From: Peltaster fructicola
Taxonomy: Eukaryota > Ascomycota > Dothideomycetes
Assembly: GCA_001592805.2 (NCBI GenBank)
Contig: CP051139.1
Span: 372,001 to 436,000 of the forward strand
Reading direction: 5' to 3'
Length of the DNA stretch: 64,000 bases
The position numbers and the translations under genes were made by a program. Under the pieces are notes generated by a model. The model was not told where the DNA came from. It was given only the letters and a program-made list of their open reading frames with translations, and searched no databases. Position 1 is the first letter of the stretch, and each line of letters starts with the position of its first letter. Positions 9,509-21,321 of the stretch are shown in pieces.

Positions 9509-11331
9509 CTACTCTTCATCAACACCATCCAGCTGTTCACGGGCTTGGCCACGGAAGTTCTTGTCCCTGTACTGTCGAGGCTTGATGCTACTAACAGGTC
9601 CCTCTGAAGCAGTGACAAAGCGCTCAAGAGCGTTGTCGGTATCGTCGCTAGGCGACGCGCCCGAGCTTGGCTCAGCGATGGATGGCCGTGCTGTAGATGG
9701 TGCAGTGATATACTTATCCTTGCTAGTCTCGCGGCTCGAGTCTTTCCCTGGTTTGGCTCGCTCCTCGGGCTCGTCGTGAAGCTTTGCAGCTGGAGCATGC
9801 GCTGCTTGCTTCGAGAGAAAGGCATTCGTGTAATGAGTAGAGACATCCTGCCAGCGTCCCTTGTCCCAATGACCACTGCCAATAGTTTGCCCGTCTTGTG
9901 CCATCTCTTTGATGTCGCTCCAGTATTCCAGCTTCAGGACTTGTGCTTCTGCTGCATCAATAGCGTTAAGCAAGTTGTCAGCTTTTCGTGTCTCTGCATC
10001 ATGAGATTGTTTGGTCTTGTCATCATCGTCATGCGTGTGCTTGGAGAGGCTCGAGCGTCGCTTCGAGACAGCGTCATGATGGTGTATGAGCTCGGCGAGG
10101 AGCTGTCGTCGTGACGACTGGTAGATGAAGAGAGACATGATCTCAGGCATGCGATTCGCCAGATAGTGCAGGTCTTCCCCTCCTTGTTGCACAAACTTCC
10201 TCACAGCGAGAAGTTTCTCTCGGTCGATCCGTGCTTTGCTCATGATCCGAGTGAGGGCGAGGATATCAGGCACATCTACATCCTCAAACTTCTCGTCGTC
10301 CGGATTCCGCAGCGGGTCCCAAGAGTGTTCAGTTTGTGAGCCGGCACTAAGCACTTTCGTGTGGATGGTGAAATAGTCTGGCGCCAGCTCATGGGCCCTC
10401 TCCTTCGTCTTGTGTGCTGTATCCTTCCTTACACGCCTTCTGAGCCAGCGTCGTCTGCGCACAAAAGAATGGAACCAAGGATGATTACCGTGCCATGCGA
10501 ACTGTGGTGAGAATGCGAAGCTGTACTCCCAGCCCTCCTCATCAACGTCCCTGCTCATATCCACATACCAGCTCTTCCACGCCCATTGCCAGCTTGGATC
10601 TGGCACCTGCGCATTGCGGATGTCGACAGCAGATGTGCGGAAGTCGGCATTTTGCCATGGCCTCGGATCGAATTGAAGCAGAGAGTTGCTGCTGTAACGA
10701 GGTATGCCGCAGAAGAACGAGCCTCGTTGATTCTCGTACAGAATGTCCAGCACAGCATCTCGATCATCAGCCTTCCGAAGAGTCCTTTTCTTGTTGAGGA
10801 GTCCGGCAGCCCTCGCGCGACTACGTTCTAGCACTCCTTGCGGCGCTGAGGAGTGCTCGGCTAATGCGAGATCCTGCTTGTTCTGCTCATACCTGTGAGA
10901 CTGGTACTTCGCGAACTTCTGGCGGTTGATCTGCTGTTGGAGATTGTCTCGAAGCGACGAGCCTGTCGGCTTTCGTATGAGAGGCTCTTCTGATGATGCG
11001 GCAGATCCTAGGATTTCACTATCACTGCGTTCAGCAACTGAAGGCTCACGAGCTGGTGTGGAAAGGAGGTCTTGTGAGATGGTTCGATCATTCAAAGATA
11101 TGTGGTGTGCTTTCGAAGGGCTTGTTGGAGAAGTAGGAGAGCTAAGGAATGTTGTTGCTCGTGACATGGTCAGATCATAGTTCTCTACCTATCTCGCAGC
11201 TGTATAGGCTGCAGGTCGCCAGAGTCCTTGCGTCCGAAAGACCAGCCGAAAATGCTAGGAGCGCGTTGACTCGCTCGATCAGACTCTGGTGATGGAGAGC
11301 TCGGGTCGTTCTGCTGTTGTGGCGCCGTCAT
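9509..11331 (-). CDS. Dysferlin/peroxin-domain protein, Mug65-like
   Basis: Two exons (11331-11189 and 11141-9509, 47-nt intron) give 591 aa. Exon 1 encodes MTAPQQQND... with FGWSFGRKD, then the protein reads SHHISL-type text and RTISQDLLSTPAREPS, as in fungal homologues. The DysFN-like region ENQRGSFFCGIPRYS ... DPSWQWAWKSWYVDM and the DysFC-like WFHSFVRRRRWLRRRVRK (about residues 180-280) identify the family: S. pombe Mug65, yeast Spo73 and the Pex23-type peroxins. Such domains act at peroxisomal or prospore membranes. The C-terminus is charged and disordered. An ATG inside intron 1 (11167), in frame with exon 2, gives a shorter 552-aa reading if the intron is kept. Exact role unknown. Confidence 0.85.
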
Positions 11332-11711
11332 GCCTGCATGTCGGTGTATAAAAAGCAAAGATGTAAGTATGTGATGGTATCGATCGCATGATTGAAGCTC
11401 GTAGCAGATCTCGAGAAGGTTTACTAGTGTCGCTGCATGCCAGAGAGGAACTGTGGCTGAGGAAGGTTCATCCCCGCCCGTGCGTAAACTACGTCACTGT
11501 TTGACGCGATCGATGCGGTGCACGTTGTACTGTCTCATTGGCAAGGAAGCGCGCATTGCAGCATGTGCCTTGGTCAAGAGAGGACTGTGCTGCACGACGC
11601 ATGAGGCGTTCTATTTTCTCTAGCTTCACTACAGCTTCAATTCCTTTTCCACTTCGTCCATCAACCTCAGTCAAGCTCTATCACAGCAAACCAGCGAACC
11701 ACTCAATCATC
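11332..11711. other. Divergent promoter region
   Basis: About 380 bp between the divergent starts of the dysferlin-domain gene (minus) and the small helical protein gene (plus). Presumably holds both promoters. No specific site claimed. Confidence 0.5.
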
Positions 11712-12234
11712 ATGTCCAACCGAGCTCTTACCTACGGTGCTGGCCTCGTCGCAGTTGCCGGCGGTTACTACCTCTACCAAGCCGGAGGATCTCCAAAGGC
11801 AGCTGAGAAGCGCTTCGAGCGTGAGTATCATCTCTTCACGAGCTGTAGCATCGCTGATAGGTTGTAGACGACGTCACAAAGGCCGCCAGCTCTGTCCGAG
11901 GAGAGCTCCCAGGCAAGACTGATGAGCTCAAGAGCGGTGCTAAGGTCTACGCTGCAGATGCAGGCAAGAAGATCGACGACTTGACACACGACGCAAAGAG
12001 GGGCATTGCCAACGCTGATGCCAAGCTCGAGCAGTACCGTGCCAGCGCAGAGAAGAACATCGATGCCGCCCTCAAGGAGACTCGCAAGGAGGTTAACGCA
12101 GCTGTCGACAGCTTCGACAAGAATGTCTCTCAGGTAAGCGATGGTGGTGGAGCGTCCCGACATAGCTGACCTTATCGTAGGGTGCTGCCAAGGCAAAGAG
12201 CAGCGTCTCTGGATGGTTCGGTAGCAGCAAGTAA
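11712..12234 (+). CDS. Small membrane-anchored helical protein ('calcofluor white hypersensitive'-type)
   Basis: Three exons (11712-11820, 11868-12133, 12181-12234) give 142 aa. The N-terminus MSNRALTYGAGLVAVAGGYYLYQAGG is a single membrane anchor. It is followed by about 100 residues of Ala/Lys/Asp-rich amphipathic helix (LEA-like, repeated KKIDDLTHDAK / KNIDAALKETRKEV) and a short C-terminal SGWFGSSK. This layout matches small fungal proteins annotated 'calcofluor white hypersensitive protein', whose function is not established. The anchor plus helix would suit the mitochondrial inner or another organelle membrane; that is inference. Confidence 0.85.
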
Positions 12235-12532
12235 GCTGTGTAGTACACACATATAGTCAACGATAATGGAATTCAGCATCACGAAGCTATTTGCGACTTG
12301 TCGAGGTGAGAATGCTCGAAGTAGACTCAAATACTCGATCACATGCTGCCTGCAATCACTTTCTTGTACCGTCACTCACTCAAGTCTCGCGCAGTCTCAC
12401 ATGCTTCTCTCAGTTCTTATGCCAATCTCACGTGCTGTCATGGCTAGCAGAGGTTATATATTCTACCTGCATATCTGTCTCTTGCTTTCCAGTTCCACAC
12501 ACGAGAACTTCCATTCCTGACATGAACCAAGC

Positions 12533-13282
12533 ATGCCAAGAAAGGCAAAGAGGAGCGTTCGAAGCGTGACCACAGCATCATGCAGCTCTAATGATCAGAA
12601 CGAGCGCACTCACCCTGGATGGGGTCCAGTGCAGGAATCGGTGCTTGAGAGTCCTAGAGTCTCTCCGCGAAGCTCGACACCATACAGTTTTGCGTGGCCA
12701 GATGCTGTCGATCGTCTAGCAAGATACACGATCGAAATCAACCTTGATTCACCCTCTAGCCAGCCAACCATCGTCGCAGAGAAGAAAGAGTCACTCTCCC
12801 TCTGCGAAATCGACGAGCGTTGTGCACGATTGGAGTCCCTACACAAGCAGAAGGTATGCAGCCGTAGATACCATCATTTCTGAATATTACTGACAATGCT
12901 ATAGATCAGACGTGAATTGGAGAACCCCGGTCACAGAAAGCCATACTCGATCACGGCAGATGAGCTCGATGAATACCTGGATGACGATATGAGCATGGAT
13001 CCGAGCGTTGCAAAACTAACCGTGGCAATGAGAATGATGCGCTCGGCTCTCAAGCAGTATCAGCAGGTGGACCTCGAGATGGAGAAGTCGGCCAAGCCAT
13101 CATATCTTCCGCAGATCAGACTAATGGAGGACCACACCGAGTTGACAAGCATACTGCGTTGCATCGAATCCATCATCAACAAGGATATGATCGCCAAAGA
13201 AGAAACAAAGGATTGTGGCTTCAATAATTTGAATAACGCAGGCGAGATCCAGCCATGTTCGCTAGGTGGGACATGTTGGTAG
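12533..13282 (+). CDS. Hypothetical protein, orphan
   Basis: Two exons (12533-12853, 12905-13282) with a clean intron (AAG|GTATGC ... ATTACTGACAATGCTATAG) give 232 aa. The first half is Ser/Pro-rich with an SFAWPDAVDRLARYTIEINL segment. The second half is helical (CEIDERCARLESLHKQK, YSITADELDEYLDDD, KLTVAMRMMRSALKQYQQ), suggesting a short coiled coil. No domain recognised. An upstream ATG at 12521 is out of frame. Confidence 0.6.
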
Positions 13283-13782
13283 ATGCTCTGCATAAAGCTG
13301 CATACGCAGCACAGGACTGGTACTAGAACAAGATCGTACAATGGTCGTAAGACAGACGATTGAATACCATACAAACACTCTTACTCGTGCGTGCTTGCTG
13401 CTCCGTCGGCCCACTACCCCAATCTCGTATTCCATTAGCAGAGTGTCCCGTCACTGTATAGCGAGCGGCACATAGCTGGCGTGGCATTCCATTTATCCTG
13501 GGCGTGACCACGTTGCATGTATTTGGACTTGGCCCATGCCATGACTCACTTCCTGCTCCGCGCTGCCAGACTTGCGATCCTTGATTCGGGTCGATATTAC
13601 CACAGCCTGATTGTTCTGTCGTGTGTCGGGCAGTGTATGCATTGCCGCCCTGTGGTGTTGTGCAATGCTGCTCTTGCCTTGAACTTGTCTAAGGCAAGAT
13701 GTGTGGGTATCATAAGTTAAGTTTGTGGATTAAGGCTGTACAGAAGCGCCAATATGCTTCCTCGAACCACAACAGTGCCTCT
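13283..13782. other. Intergenic, convergent 3' flanks
   Basis: About 500 bp between the 3' ends of the orphan gene (plus) and the hexokinase-like gene (minus). Short ORFs here look accidental. Confidence 0.4.
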
Positions 13783-15351
13783 TCATTCATCTGTGGCACA
13801 CTGTACGGCGACAGCAGCGCCGAATATTGAGCTTTCTGGAGCCATCTCAAGCGAGATAGTGCCAGCAGAAACACCTGACGCCAGGCAAAGACTGTCCAAG
13901 TGTCTCTGGCAGTTGACACGGAATCCTGGGTACTTGTCAATGACAGTACCGTTGCATGCCACTGTGACGTGCTTGTCCTTCAACTCAGCAGCCTCAGCTT
14001 TCGTTCGCAACGACCACAGCGCGTGCACAGCAGTCGCTAGGTAGGCTTGTGCTCGATGCGAGACGAATGTGACTACGCGCTTGATGAAGTACAAGTCATG
14101 TAACGAAGGCCTGCTGAGCAGTGGGTGTGCTCGTACGAACTCTGAGCTTGCTTTGGAGAGATCGACTGTGAAATCATTCTCGAAGGCTGCCACTGTGCTT
14201 GTGCTGAGTGAGTAGACCTCCGCAAAGTTCTCTGGTCGTCGACCATTGAAAAGGCCAGCAGTGTCGATTGCCTCCACAAGGATCAGACGCACGATCTCGC
14301 CTAGGTACATGCCTGTACACAGGTACTCCATCGGCTGGAAGCCTGGCATGGGTAGCCGTGAGTTGAGATGATTGTCCCATCGTGTGACAGGCATGACGTT
14401 CTTGCCAAACATGCTGATCTCTGTGTTGATGAGTACACGCTTCGCCACGGTGTGCCAGCTCTCCGGTCGGTCGACGAGCTTGTTCTTTCCTACACACTGG
14501 ACAGGAAGGAAGACACCTGCGTTCATGCCAGTGCCAAGGATGACTGACATCCGTGCTGAGGAATCCAGGTATGCCTGTGAGATCAGTGTGCCGGCACTAT
14601 CGTTGATGATCGTGCGCATCTGGACATTGAGCCCTCGCGATGTGCAAGATCTCATTATAACCTCACTTAGGTCTTGGCCGATAAGTCCAGCTGAAGCGCG
14701 AAATCCCTTGCCCATTTTGAGGAGGTTACCACTGCGAGAGCATGTCTGCTCGATCGGAAACGACCATGCAAGACCCATGTCTAGCTTGTGGTCGATGCTG
14801 GGGCAGTTTGCGAGCATATCTGCAATGCGATCGGCCATCCAGTCGAAGAAGGCCTGACCTTCAAGTCGTTTTATGCTGTCGACGATCTCGAAGCTCTGGG
14901 AATGTCTGATGTCCATGCTCTTGCCTGTAGCATCACGGCCAGAGAGGCGTATCAATGCTATTCTGAAGGTAGAGCCACCAACGTCCAAGGCCAAGCATTC
15001 TCCTCTCTCTTGTCCTGAAGGTAATGTATGGTTGTATGAGGGTAGCATGGAGATCTGCGACGACTGCAGCTTGTCGTCATATTCCTTTTGTAATCTGCTC
15101 GAGTATGACAACAACGATTGTGTGTCGAGCTTCTCTTCGATACTACGAAGCTCCTCGATGAAGTCTTCCATAGTCCGGTCGTATACCTGCGGCGGTGCAT
15201 GTCGTGGTCGCTTTCGCAGAGGCGCCGGCTTTGGCGAGTGTGTAGGTGACATCAACTGAACAACGGGTGACAGCATGGCCGTCATTTTGGAATGTAGTCT
15301 TCGGAAGAGACACAGTGAATAGGCGGTAGTCGCTTCTCGGGTGTTGTGCAT
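13783..15351 (-). CDS. Atypical hexokinase-family protein, likely N-acetylglucosamine kinase type
   Basis: Single exon, 522 aa, with a basic Pro-rich N-terminal extension of about 55 residues. Hexokinase-fold motifs in order: phosphate-1 LDVGGSTFR (122-130), the sugar-binding region AWSFPIEQ (195-202) with GNLLKMGKGF, INDSAGTL carrying the presumed catalytic Asp-251, and GTGMNAG (273-279). Classical fungal glucokinases/hexokinases have LDLGGTN, SFPxxQ...WTKGF and GTGTN. The MGKGF and GTGxNA variants point to the atypical branch that includes GlcNAc kinases (NGK1/HXK1 type) and the regulator XprF. Because the ND motif is kept, an active sugar kinase is more likely than a dead regulator. A second ATG at residue 23 is an alternative start. 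Confidence 0.85.
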   Translation of the reverse strand: MHNTREATTAYSLCLFRRLHSKMTAMLSPVVQLMSPTHSPKPAPLRKRPRHAPPQVYDRTMEDFIEELRSIEEKLDTQSLLSYSSRLQKEYDDKLQSSQISMLPSYNHTLPSGQERGECLALDVGGSTFRIALIRLSGRDATGKSMDIRHSQSFEIVDSIKRLEGQAFFDWMADRIADMLANCPSIDHKLDMGLAWSFPIEQTCSRSGNLLKMGKGFRASAGLIGQDLSEVIMRSCTSRGLNVQMRTIINDSAGTLISQAYLDSSARMSVILGTGMNAGVFLPVQCVGKNKLVDRPESWHTVAKRVLINTEISMFGKNVMPVTRWDNHLNSRLPMPGFQPMEYLCTGMYLGEIVRLILVEAIDTAGLFNGRRPENFAEVYSLSTSTVAAFENDFTVDLSKASSEFVRAHPLLSRPSLHDLYFIKRVVTFVSHRAQAYLATAVHALWSLRTKAEAAELKDKHVTVACNGTVIDKYPGFRVNCQRHLDSLCLASGVSAGTISLEMAPESSIFGAAVAVQCATDE

Positions 15352-16277
15352 GAGCTGGTAGTGTCTCAGTGAACACGCGAGAGATGGGCGGTCAGATATG
15401 ATATGCTTTTAGTCTGATAGCCTCAGATATGTGATGGCTGTACGCCAGAGGACTGCTTCATCTCCACTGCTCTGGCCCACCTGTGTATCAGCCAAGAATG
15501 GAATAAGCTCGATTATGCTGCTGCAGGAAGCTGTAGATGTTGGGACGAATGGTATCATCAAGCATACACGCGCATGTCAATGTAGTATGTAGGTGTGGTC
15601 ACCTCCGTGTACAGGACTAGTCTGTAGACTAGAATGCCCCACCGTTAACTAAAATATCGCCGTCCGATCATTACAATCAGATACGGGGTCTCCCAAGCCA
15701 TGCATCCTGCCAAGGATAAATCTCGGTTTTCAACTGTGTCGCCATGTTACGTTGCATACGACGGGCGTTGACGGCTGGAAGCAACAGACCGTAATCAGCA
15801 GCAAGCGTCGATCAGCAGCCACCGACGCAGCCTTCACGTGGCCTCTACGAGGATGTGCGAAGGACTCCACACAAAGCAAAAAGCGCAACGACCGGGCAAG
15901 ACCAGCCTAGATTGGGATCCGATATCTGGGTTCTCCTTTGCTTAAACGGTTGGCGGCGCACTTCATGTTGCATTCAGGACTGACGTTGCATTTTGCCAAG
16001 CTCGTTCAACCGCAGAAGGCTGATGACATTCGCTGAGAGCCTTCTCTCCGGCATCATTTTGCCGGGATCGGCAGCACGGCAGCACGAAGGTTTCTGCCCT
16101 CTCGCGAGTGCATCTCCCCTACTGTCGCCAGATTGCAGCAGCTCAAACTGGAAGGTCTGCTGTACGAATCACGACTCATTTAACCAGGTGGCCACGTGGC
16201 GCTACTGAAACGCTAGTTCACACAATGCCATGTATTGTGGCTTCGAAGCATACGTACAGCAATTCTTGGCAGCCGCA
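15352..16277. other. Intergenic, hexokinase-like gene promoter
   Basis: About 0.9 kb between two minus-strand genes. Holds the promoter of the hexokinase-like gene and the 3' flank of the transporter. No further feature recognised. Confidence 0.4.
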
Positions 16278-18043
16278 CTAGACTTTCTCTGTTGTTGTCG
16301 CTGCGTCCAGTGGGACTTGTCCAGTGACCTCCTCGACGGTCTCATCTGAAAGCTTCAGATCCTCCTCGAGAGGCACGGTGTCCTTGATCTTGAGGATCAT
16401 GACTGGCAATGCTACGATCAAACTGCCAGCAAGGAGAGCCCAGCAGGATGCGAAGAGGTTCATGAAAGGTGGTGCATCTGGTCCGAGACCATCTAGACGC
16501 CAGATGATGGCAGCGCTGTCCCTGTCAGCAATGGTTCCAGCCTTATCAGTTTTTGCTTTCATGCTTACCCAGCAGACTGAATTCCCTTATAGAAGGCGGC
16601 ATAATTTGCTAGCACACGACTATTGTTACTCATGGCGCCCATGAACCTAAAATTTTGTGTCAGCTTCGTGCGTCTACCACGTGGAGCGGGCATACCAGTA
16701 GATCGTCGTCTGCCATGCAGCGTCGTAGACGCCATAGAAGATGTACAGGAACATTGGTCCGACATAGCCTGGCGAGGTCCAGTCCATCTTTAGGTAGTTC
16801 TTATCGCTTGTCTGCTCCCGAGTGTAACCTTTCTGAAAATCATATCCACCTCCCTGTTATCGATTAGCATAATTGCAGCTCGGGAAGGCAAACGACATAC
16901 CCAGATGACCATGGTGAGCACGAACAGCGCTAGCCATCCAGCCTTGGCTCTGGTTGTCCTCCGCAGATGCTTTGTATCGAGAAGTGTGCCGAAGATGGCA
17001 GCTCCGACAATCTGCGACGACCAGTAGAGGACGTTGTTCAAGGCACGAGTCCTTGTGTTGAATTGCGCCAAGTTGACATCGTTGAACTGGTACGTATAGA
17101 ACCAATTCGATGCGAAGAACATAGGCCACAGCAGGATGATCCACGGGTCGTTGATCAGCGTCTGCCACACACCAAGGAACTCAGAGGCGGCAGTGGGATG
17201 CTTCATGACAATGACTCGAGAGCCGTCGTCTCGCACGATCTTCTTCGCATCGACCAGGGACCATGCAAGCAGTCCACCGACAAATGTGAGCACTATGAAG
17301 CCGACGTACGTTCCATCCGAGACTGTGTCGTTCGATGTAACGTTGATGTTCTGTCCCAAAGGTACAAGAGCGCCGATGACACCACCGAGATTGAAGATCG
17401 CCCAGAAGACCTGCTCGCTGTCAGTACCATACTTTCTTTGATCGACTGCAAGACGTACCGCAACGTAGCGACCCTTGTACTGCTCCTGGGGATATGAGAG
17501 CATGATGGCTCCCTGCGCTGACCACAGTAGACCGGCACAGACTCCTAGCAGAGCTCCAGCGAAGACCATGAAGCCGAAGTTCTGCGTGTGATTGTAGCAA
17601 AGATAAGCAGCAACATAGATGCAGTAACCAATACCACCAAGCGAGAGCGACAGCTTGACACCGAGCCAGTTGGTGAAGGTTCCTGCGAAGAAGCCTACCA
17701 CTGCGAATGTCGAATACAACGCAGTGTTACTTTGCGTGGAGGCCCATACGTCCACCTACCCGAGTGTCAGTCTTGTGTACAGCAGTAACGGCAGTTTACT
17801 GACCTGGCCGCCACCACCCAGACCACCTAGAGCATTGAACTGACCAGGACATAGAAAGCAAACCAAAGCCACCATTATGATCTGTATCTGTGGACTGGCA
17901 TAGCTCGGAATTCGGTAGCCGAAGAGCCTGCTCTCCTTGTACATCCATCCTGTTGGTCGAACCACCTGTTGTTGTTCATGATGGGACTCGGCTGACGACA
18001 CGATGTTTGCAGCCGGACCACTCTTCTCTACGATCTCCGCCAT
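16278..18043 (-). CDS. UNC93-like MFS membrane transporter
   Basis: Six exons: 18043-17804, 17755-17459, 17410-16901, 16853-16696, 16646-16569 and 16521-16278; introns 47-49 nt; 508 aa. The N-terminus (IPSYASPQIQ... CFLCPGQFNALGGLGGGGQ) and WSAQGAIMLSYPQE are characteristic of fungal UNC-93/DUF895 proteins. About eleven to twelve hydrophobic segments follow, and the protein ends in an acidic tail. Substrate unknown; relatives are called ion-channel regulators or MFS transporters. The ATG at 18043 was chosen because it begins the conserved soluble head; the frame upstream has no family resemblance. Intron 2 (17458-17411) is 48 nt without a stop, so retention would insert 16 residues. Confidence 0.9.
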
Positions 18044-19689
18044 CAGGGTACGCGGGCGTGTCAAAGTCGTGTTTCGATGCGGACAAAGATGCGGACGAGC
18101 ACTGTATCGCAAAGGCTGCGGAGAGCACAACGTGGATGAGATAAGGACGTGAGAGTCGCGCTCCGGCTGACAATAGAGGAGAAGCGGTGCGGTGATCACC
18201 GTTCCAAGGGCTTTTGAGGCACACGAGCAGGTACTCAGTTACCTGATTCTTAGCGAGCAATCAACCAATTTTGATTGGACGATTGCGACGCGGTTGTGTG
18301 CTGCAGTGCTAATTCCAGACAGTGGCGAAAGATACCAAGACGATGATCACGAAGTCGCCTCTTACTCTCGTCGTATTCATCTACAAGCTTATCAAGAGTA
18401 CGAGATGGCAGGACAATGTTATCTCTGTGGATATCAAAAGGTAACATCAATCGAGGTCGCGCTTGTAGCGCCAAGGTCATGTACACCGCACACCACTCTG
18501 CTTCATCTGCCTTACTTCCGAAGATCTACAGACTAACGAGTTGTACATCCTCGTGACATCGTGCGGCCAGGATCAGCTCTTGACGAGTGGCCGTGAGCTT
18601 CATATGGACATGATTGGGGCCATTGCAAGCTTTTTTCGAATGGCAGCAGGTTGAGAAGCAAACAGGTGGCACAGCATCGCACCACTGTCACATGCTACAA
18701 ACTGTATCTGCAGTGCTGACACGTCCTGGCCCGATATGAGCGATTTACGACAGACCAGACGACCAACACCTTGCTCTTCACCTTTCGTGTTCCACATGAA
18801 TATGGTGGTATGAGACGTCTCATCAGCTGCGACGTACATATCTCCAAGACCCAGTCCTTGCTGTAGCACGACGCACGAACAGCAGCTGTGCCATCTGCAG
18901 TATGGGCAATGTCACGCCGGTACGCTACTCGAGGCGCGCGCCTCTATCACAATGCAACGATAGCAAGAGATCAAGGACAGATGGTGTGTAGGAAAGAGGA
19001 CAAGCACAAGAATGGCGACCAGACTTTTACTCTGGTTATCCGAGGGACTGTGGGAAGGACACCAGGACACAACGCTGTGGCTTACTCATTCAGCACTTCT
19101 GCAACATCACTATACCACCCGACAGTGTTGTTGAGCTGCAGGGCATACCCGCGCATCCTCTTGCATAACAGGTGGTACTCTCGAAGTCTGCATGCTCTAT
19201 TTGTGCATGCTCATGGATAGTATGAGGTTCCCGCAAGTCCTGTGTGGTCTCCGACCGAGCAGATTTGTGCAATCACTGCTCCGAGCGCTGCATCTGTCGT
19301 CACGTGGAGCTTGACAGCGCCCGCTGTGGTTATCTTCTGTGAAGCTCGGAGGTATGGTATAGGTTTGTCTGCTACCGTGCAGTACCGGTCACGTCTTGAT
19401 GTCAGCTTGTTTCTAGCAGTGTCCTTTCTCACGAGTGATGGATCCGATCGATGTCAGTGCTGTAGGTCAAGGTATGCGTAGCAAACTACTTGTAGACAAT
19501 CGCGGGAAGTGAAGAACACATGTGAGTACCATTCTACTAGAAACATCGCTCCTTCCTCTGCGAGATGTCACAACAACAAAAACACGTCATTTACTGACTT
19601 CAGCTCTTCCACTGAAAACGATCTTCCTGCGAGCTCGACCCCGTGTGACAAACCCTTTTCTCATAACTACTGCTCTCCCATCAACACCG
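18044..19689. other. Long intergenic region
   Basis: About 1.6 kb between the divergent transporter (minus) and zinc-finger (plus) genes, so probably two promoters. It contains one weak minus-strand ORF (18600-18839, listed separately). No transposon, RNA gene or repeat array recognised. Confidence 0.4.
18600..18839 (-). CDS. Doubtful small ORF
   Basis: From the ATG at 18839 this reads MYVAADETSHTTIFMW ... QDVSALQIQFVACDSG and stops after 79 aa. The open frame extends a little further upstream without another ATG. Its composition looks more protein-like than neighbouring random ORFs, but I recognise no family and no supporting splice sites. It may be a remnant, an unannotated small gene or chance. 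Confidence 0.2.
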   Translation of the reverse strand: MYVAADETSHTTIFMWNTKGEEQGVGRLVCRKSLISGQDVSALQIQFVACDSGAMLCHLFASQPAAIRKKLAMAPIMSI

Positions 19690-21321
19690 ATGACCGAAGT
19701 CAATAGACCAGGCAACAACAAACGCCGGAGCGACTACACACATTCGACCATGGCTGCAGCACTGGCTTCGCCGCGCCAAGTGCCATGCACAGTCGCAGGA
19801 TGCAGCATGTCTTTTGATACACTAGAGGAGTTGCACCTCCACAAGGATGCAAAGAAAGATCACCATTACTGTGCGAAGTGCCGTATTGATTGTGAGAGCT
19901 GGGAGGATCTCACCAAGCACAAGAGCGACCTCATGGCACCTTTCCTGAGCGGTGAGATGAAGGGAAAGCCTGAGCACATCGTGTGCGAATTCTGCGGCGC
20001 AGAGTTCAATACCTTTGGCGGGCGCAAAGGACATCGCGAGACTGTAAGAGATACCTGACTTCGAGAACACGATAGCTGACAATGAACAGAAGCACAAAGC
20101 CTACCACGATGTCGTATGTCCAGGATGCTCACTCATCTTTGATCGCGCCTTCCACATGATCGCACATCTTGAAGACGGTGGCTGCACCGAGATATCACGC
20201 TCCGACTTCGAGTTCAGCATCCAGAAGAAGCACATCAACGCTGAGTTTCAAGATAGTTCTGATTTCCTGATTAGCGACCTCGACCGCCTTGGTCGCTCGT
20301 CTACCACTCAAAGCACAGCTTCGACGATTGCATACACAAGCAAGGCTTCCGATGCTACTAGAAGTCTTGCTGAATCTGTGACTTCACAACGCAACCCCGC
20401 GGCAAGCACAGCTTCGGATAACATGTCTACTGCTGCTCACAATAGTGACAGTGATGAAGATGAGGATGGCGTGGCATTGGAGGACGATAGCGATGGAGAG
20501 AGCGATGCAACACTTGAAGTACCACAAACTCGCCAGCATCTCGAGACCTGGCCACGTCTGCCAGGACTACCTTCAGCACGAGCGACCGAGTCCATCTCCA
20601 GCTCCTTTGCCAAGGTTTCCATGGCTGCAACCAGCAACAGCTCTGTCAGCGAGCTCAAGCTTGATTCAGACCGCGATTCCCGCAAAGCTCAAGTTGTCCG
20701 CTCAAGTGCAGCTGGCACCGAGCAGATCGATGCTTGGAGACATGAGGTGGGTTCAAAATCTCTCACCCGTCATCCTGAGGAGACCATGGCTGTCGTCAAA
20801 CGAGCTCCGATGGAAGTGGTGCAGGTACAGAAGTCCTTCAACCTTGATCTCTGCAACTTCAAGTCCACAGAGTACGATCCAGAGCGTTTCTTCGATCGCA
20901 CTATCGACAAGTACATCTGCCCTTTCCAATCCTGCATGGGCAACGACTTCGTGGATGCTATGGAGTTCAACAAGCACTTCCAACGAAGTCATACCAGGGA
21001 ACGCTTTCCGTGCCCAGCGTGTGGAAAGGTCTTCTACAAGCCTTCTGCCTTTGTCCAGCACCTCGAGGTCGGCAACAAGTGCCGCCTCTCAGAAGCAAAG
21101 CAGCTCCAGAAGGTATGTTTTCAGCAGCATTCGAGCATGCTTACTGACTTCCACAGGTGGTTGATGATTACACTGGAGGCTTCCTTGGCGCCAAGTCCAT
21201 TGATCAGTCGCTGATCTATCGCGCCAAGGCAGGTGCTACGATGGAGGGCGTGGTGAAGATGCAGTTCACATCTGACCAGCCATACGCCTCCACTAACAGC
21301 ACCAAAGCGATTCGCTGGTGA
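19690..21321 (+). CDS. Multi-C2H2 zinc-finger protein
   Basis: Three exons (19690-20043, 20090-21112, 21157-21321; introns 46 and 44 nt) give 513 aa. Cys/His fingers: CTVAGCSMSFDTLEELHLH, CAKCRIDCESWEDLTKH and CEFCGAEFNTFGGRKGH, then KHKAYHDVVCPGCSLIF, all within the first 150 residues; after an acidic Ser-rich linker come CPFQSCMGNDF ... HFQRSH and FPCPACGKVFYKPSAF ... H. The C-terminal exon ends ...TKAIRW. Likely a nuclear nucleic-acid-binding protein; target unknown. ATG at 19690 was chosen because the frame upstream only offers a GTG and a low-complexity stretch. Its TGA directly abuts the CTU2 stop. Confidence 0.8.

Noticed and set aside
18931-18944. 14-bp perfect palindrome GAGGCGCGCGCCTC
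   Set aside because: A few such palindromes are expected by chance in 64 kb, and nothing nearby gives it meaning.
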